Part shown: piece by piece, positions 14,269 through 14,878 of the stretch
Layout of the letters: each line of letters begins with the position of its first letter
Position numbering within the stretch: the stretch's first letter is position 1
Assembly (NCBI GenBank): GCA_016844285.1
Contig: JAENIS010000036.1
Span: forward strand, 1 to 14,878
DNA length: 14,878 nt
Reading direction: 5' to 3'
Origin: Dehalococcoidales bacterium
GTDB taxonomy: Bacteria; Chloroflexota; Dehalococcoidia; Dehalococcoidales; UBA2162
Notes under the pieces: model-generated
The model's database searches: none
Seen by the model: only the letters and a program-made list of their open reading frames with translations
What the model was told of the DNA's origin: nothing
Program-made: the position numbers and the translations under genes

Positions 14269-14436
14269 TTAAAGAGGGGCTTCGCCCCTCTTTTCCCAAA
14301 TGACGATACCAAGCAGGATTTTCCACCAGACCAGATTAACATAGCCGATAGTAAATAGCCAGCCGATAAACCAGAGAACACCACCGGCCGCACCGCCTGC
14401 TGCACCGCCACACTTGAATTTTCTTTCCTCTGTCAT
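14269..14436 (-). CDS. 55-residue small membrane protein
   Basis: A short charged head (MTEERKFKCGG) runs into a glycine/alanine zipper, GGAAGGAAGG (10-19). One long hydrophobic, Trp-rich helix follows (about 20-47), ending in EKRGEAPL. An AGGAGG site precedes the ATG by about 7 nt (minus strand: GGAAGGAGGCTAAAATG), strong support for translation. The glycine repeat and single helix suggest a self-associating membrane peptide; the function is unknown. The last codons (EKRGEAPL and the TAA stop) are encoded by a family B repeat hairpin, so the C-terminus seems to have been supplied by a dispersed repeat. Confidence 0.7.
   Translation of the reverse strand: MTEERKFKCGGAAGGAAGGVLWFIGWLFTIGYVNLVWWKILLGIVIWEKRGEAPL
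14271..14293. repeat. Family B hairpin overlapping the end of the 55-residue gene
   Basis: AAAGAGGGGC (14271-14280) pairs with GCCCCTCTTT (14284-14293) around TTC, a perfect 10-bp stem. On the minus strand the stem is followed by a short AAACTG, and the gene's TAA lies at its base. It may act as a weak terminator or mRNA-stabilising hairpin between this gene and the 273-residue gene. Confidence 0.65.
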
Positions 14437-14485
14437 TTTAGCCTCCTTCCTGATTCCTTAATTCCGTTCCTCAGACCGGGGGTTG

Positions 14486-14506
14486 AAGAGGGCGTTAGCC
14501 CTCCTT
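14486..14506. repeat. Imperfect family B hairpin
   Basis: GAGGGC (14488-14493) pairs with GCCCTC (14498-14503) around GTTA, extended by an imperfect AA/TT base. On the plus strand it ends in CCTTTTAT. It resembles the other GA-rich hairpins of the window but has diverged. It lies between the NurA-like gene and the 55-residue gene. Confidence 0.5.
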
Positions 14507-14520
14507 TTATTGTACTCCTT

Positions 14521-14597
14521 GTCATTGCGAGCGAAGCGAAGCAATCCGAAAATCTTAGTCTTACGGATTGCTTCGTCGCTACGCTCCTCGCAATGAC
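14521..14597. repeat. Palindromic repeat with GTCATTGCGAG ends (family C, copy 2)
   Basis: A 77-bp near-perfect palindrome with the same 11-bp ends as the copy at 13120: GTCATTGCGAG (14521-14531) and CTCGCAATGAC (14587-14597). The arms continue through GAAGCAATCCG and CGGATTGCTTC to a short A/T-rich centre. It lies 16 nt after the stop of the NurA-like gene, so as RNA it could serve as a transcript-end hairpin for it. This shorter copy has a simpler core than the 105-bp one. Confidence 0.85.
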
Positions 14598-14613
14598 ATG
14601 ATGCAGAAGTCTT

Positions 14614-14878
14614 CTAAACCCACCTTGTCCTCTTACTGAAGCTCTTGCCAGAAACAGGGCTGGGCATCTTTTCTTCTATCAGGGAAGACTCAACCAGTTG
14701 CCAGAAGTTTTGTCTATCGGCCTCTCTGACTACCGCCTGCTCGTGGGCTTCGGATAGCGCTACCGGGTAGCCCTTCCCCCGCCGGCACTGGTCTAAAACC
14801 AGGGTATGAGCCAGACCAAGGAGGCTCTCATTTTTAGCCACCCACTGCGGAATTTCCACCCGGGCAATCTCATCGTCC
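14614..14878 (-). CDS. NurA-domain nuclease, C-terminal part (gene cut by window edge)
   Basis: An open frame enters from the window edge (DDEIARVEIPQWVAKN...) and runs to a TAG at 14614. The GTG at 14859 is in frame but is probably internal, since the reading frame and family resemblance continue upstream. The pattern VEIPQWVA, then LVLDQCRRGKGYPVALSEAH with EQAVVREADRQNFWQLV, resembles the C-terminus of the NurA domain (5'-to-3' nuclease; in archaea it works with HerA in DNA-end resection). The N-terminal metal-binding residues lie outside the window, so activity cannot be judged. The last ~20 residues (EEKMPSPVSGKSFSKRTRWV) form a basic tail. Confidence 0.7.
   Translation of the reverse strand, partial: DDEIARVEIPQWVAKNESLLGLAHTLVLDQCRRGKGYPVALSEAHEQAVVREADRQNFWQLVESSLIEEKMPSPVSGKSFSKRTRWV

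Noticed and set aside
14499..14530. Minus-strand TACAAT as a -10 box for the 55-residue gene
   Set aside because: No acceptable -35 lies 16-18 nt upstream; that DNA is the arm of the palindromic repeat.
13120..14597. CRISPR-like array from the repeated palindromes
   Set aside because: Only two copies, far apart, with unequal interiors and no spacer regularity or cas genes.

Overview
The window is dominated by one long minus-strand operon (about 11.2 kb down to 0.5 kb) that encodes the membrane arm and Q-module of respiratory complex I in the order nuoA-B-C-D-H-I-J-K-[small gene]-L-M-[Nudix]-N. The NADH-oxidising subunits NuoE, NuoF and NuoG are absent from the locus: the gene upstream of nuoA points the other way and the gene downstream of nuoN converges on it. 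An 11-subunit complex that must take electrons from something other than NADH, next to comF and coaE, a conserved small zinc-ribbon gene and many short intergenic palindromes, suggests an anaerobic Chloroflexota bacterium, probably Dehalococcoidia. That assignment is inferred from gene content and family resemblance, not from a marker gene.

Layout: (1) 13-531, plus strand, a GyrI-like small-molecule-binding protein that converges tail to tail on nuoN. (2) 533-11196, minus strand, the nuo operon. The genes are tightly packed, with stop/start overlaps at several junctions. Two non-nuo genes sit inside it: a DUF2007-like 64-residue protein coupled to nuoL, and a Nudix hydrolase overlapping nuoN. 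The only sizeable internal gap (6100-6256) holds two strong hairpins belonging to dispersed repeat families. (3) 11210-11427, a divergent control region with two good sigma-70-type promoters. An inverted repeat covers the -35 of the nuo promoter, and a 13-bp-period direct repeat sits just upstream of the other -35. (4) 11428-13084, plus strand: a zinc-ribbon protein, ComF-like phosphoribosyltransferase and dephospho-CoA kinase. (5) 13085-14878, a minus-strand accessory stretch holding the C-terminal end of a NurA-domain protein, a 55-residue membrane protein, an unrecognised 273-residue three-helix membrane protein and a 27-residue lysine-rich peptide, separated by palindromic repeats.

How the parts work together: NuoB, C, D and I form the quinone-reducing connecting module (iron-sulfur clusters N2, N6a and N6b). 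NuoH, A, J and K link it to the membrane arm, and NuoL, M and N are the antiporter-like proton channels; their key Glu and Lys residues are present. The most notable departure in the complex is in NuoA, where the usually conserved Glu of the Asp-x-Glu motif is Leu. I found no CRISPR array, transposase, tRNA or rRNA. The less ordinary signals are the two embedded non-nuo genes, the repeat elements, the paired regulatory repeats between the divergent promoters, and the small-gene cluster at the right end.
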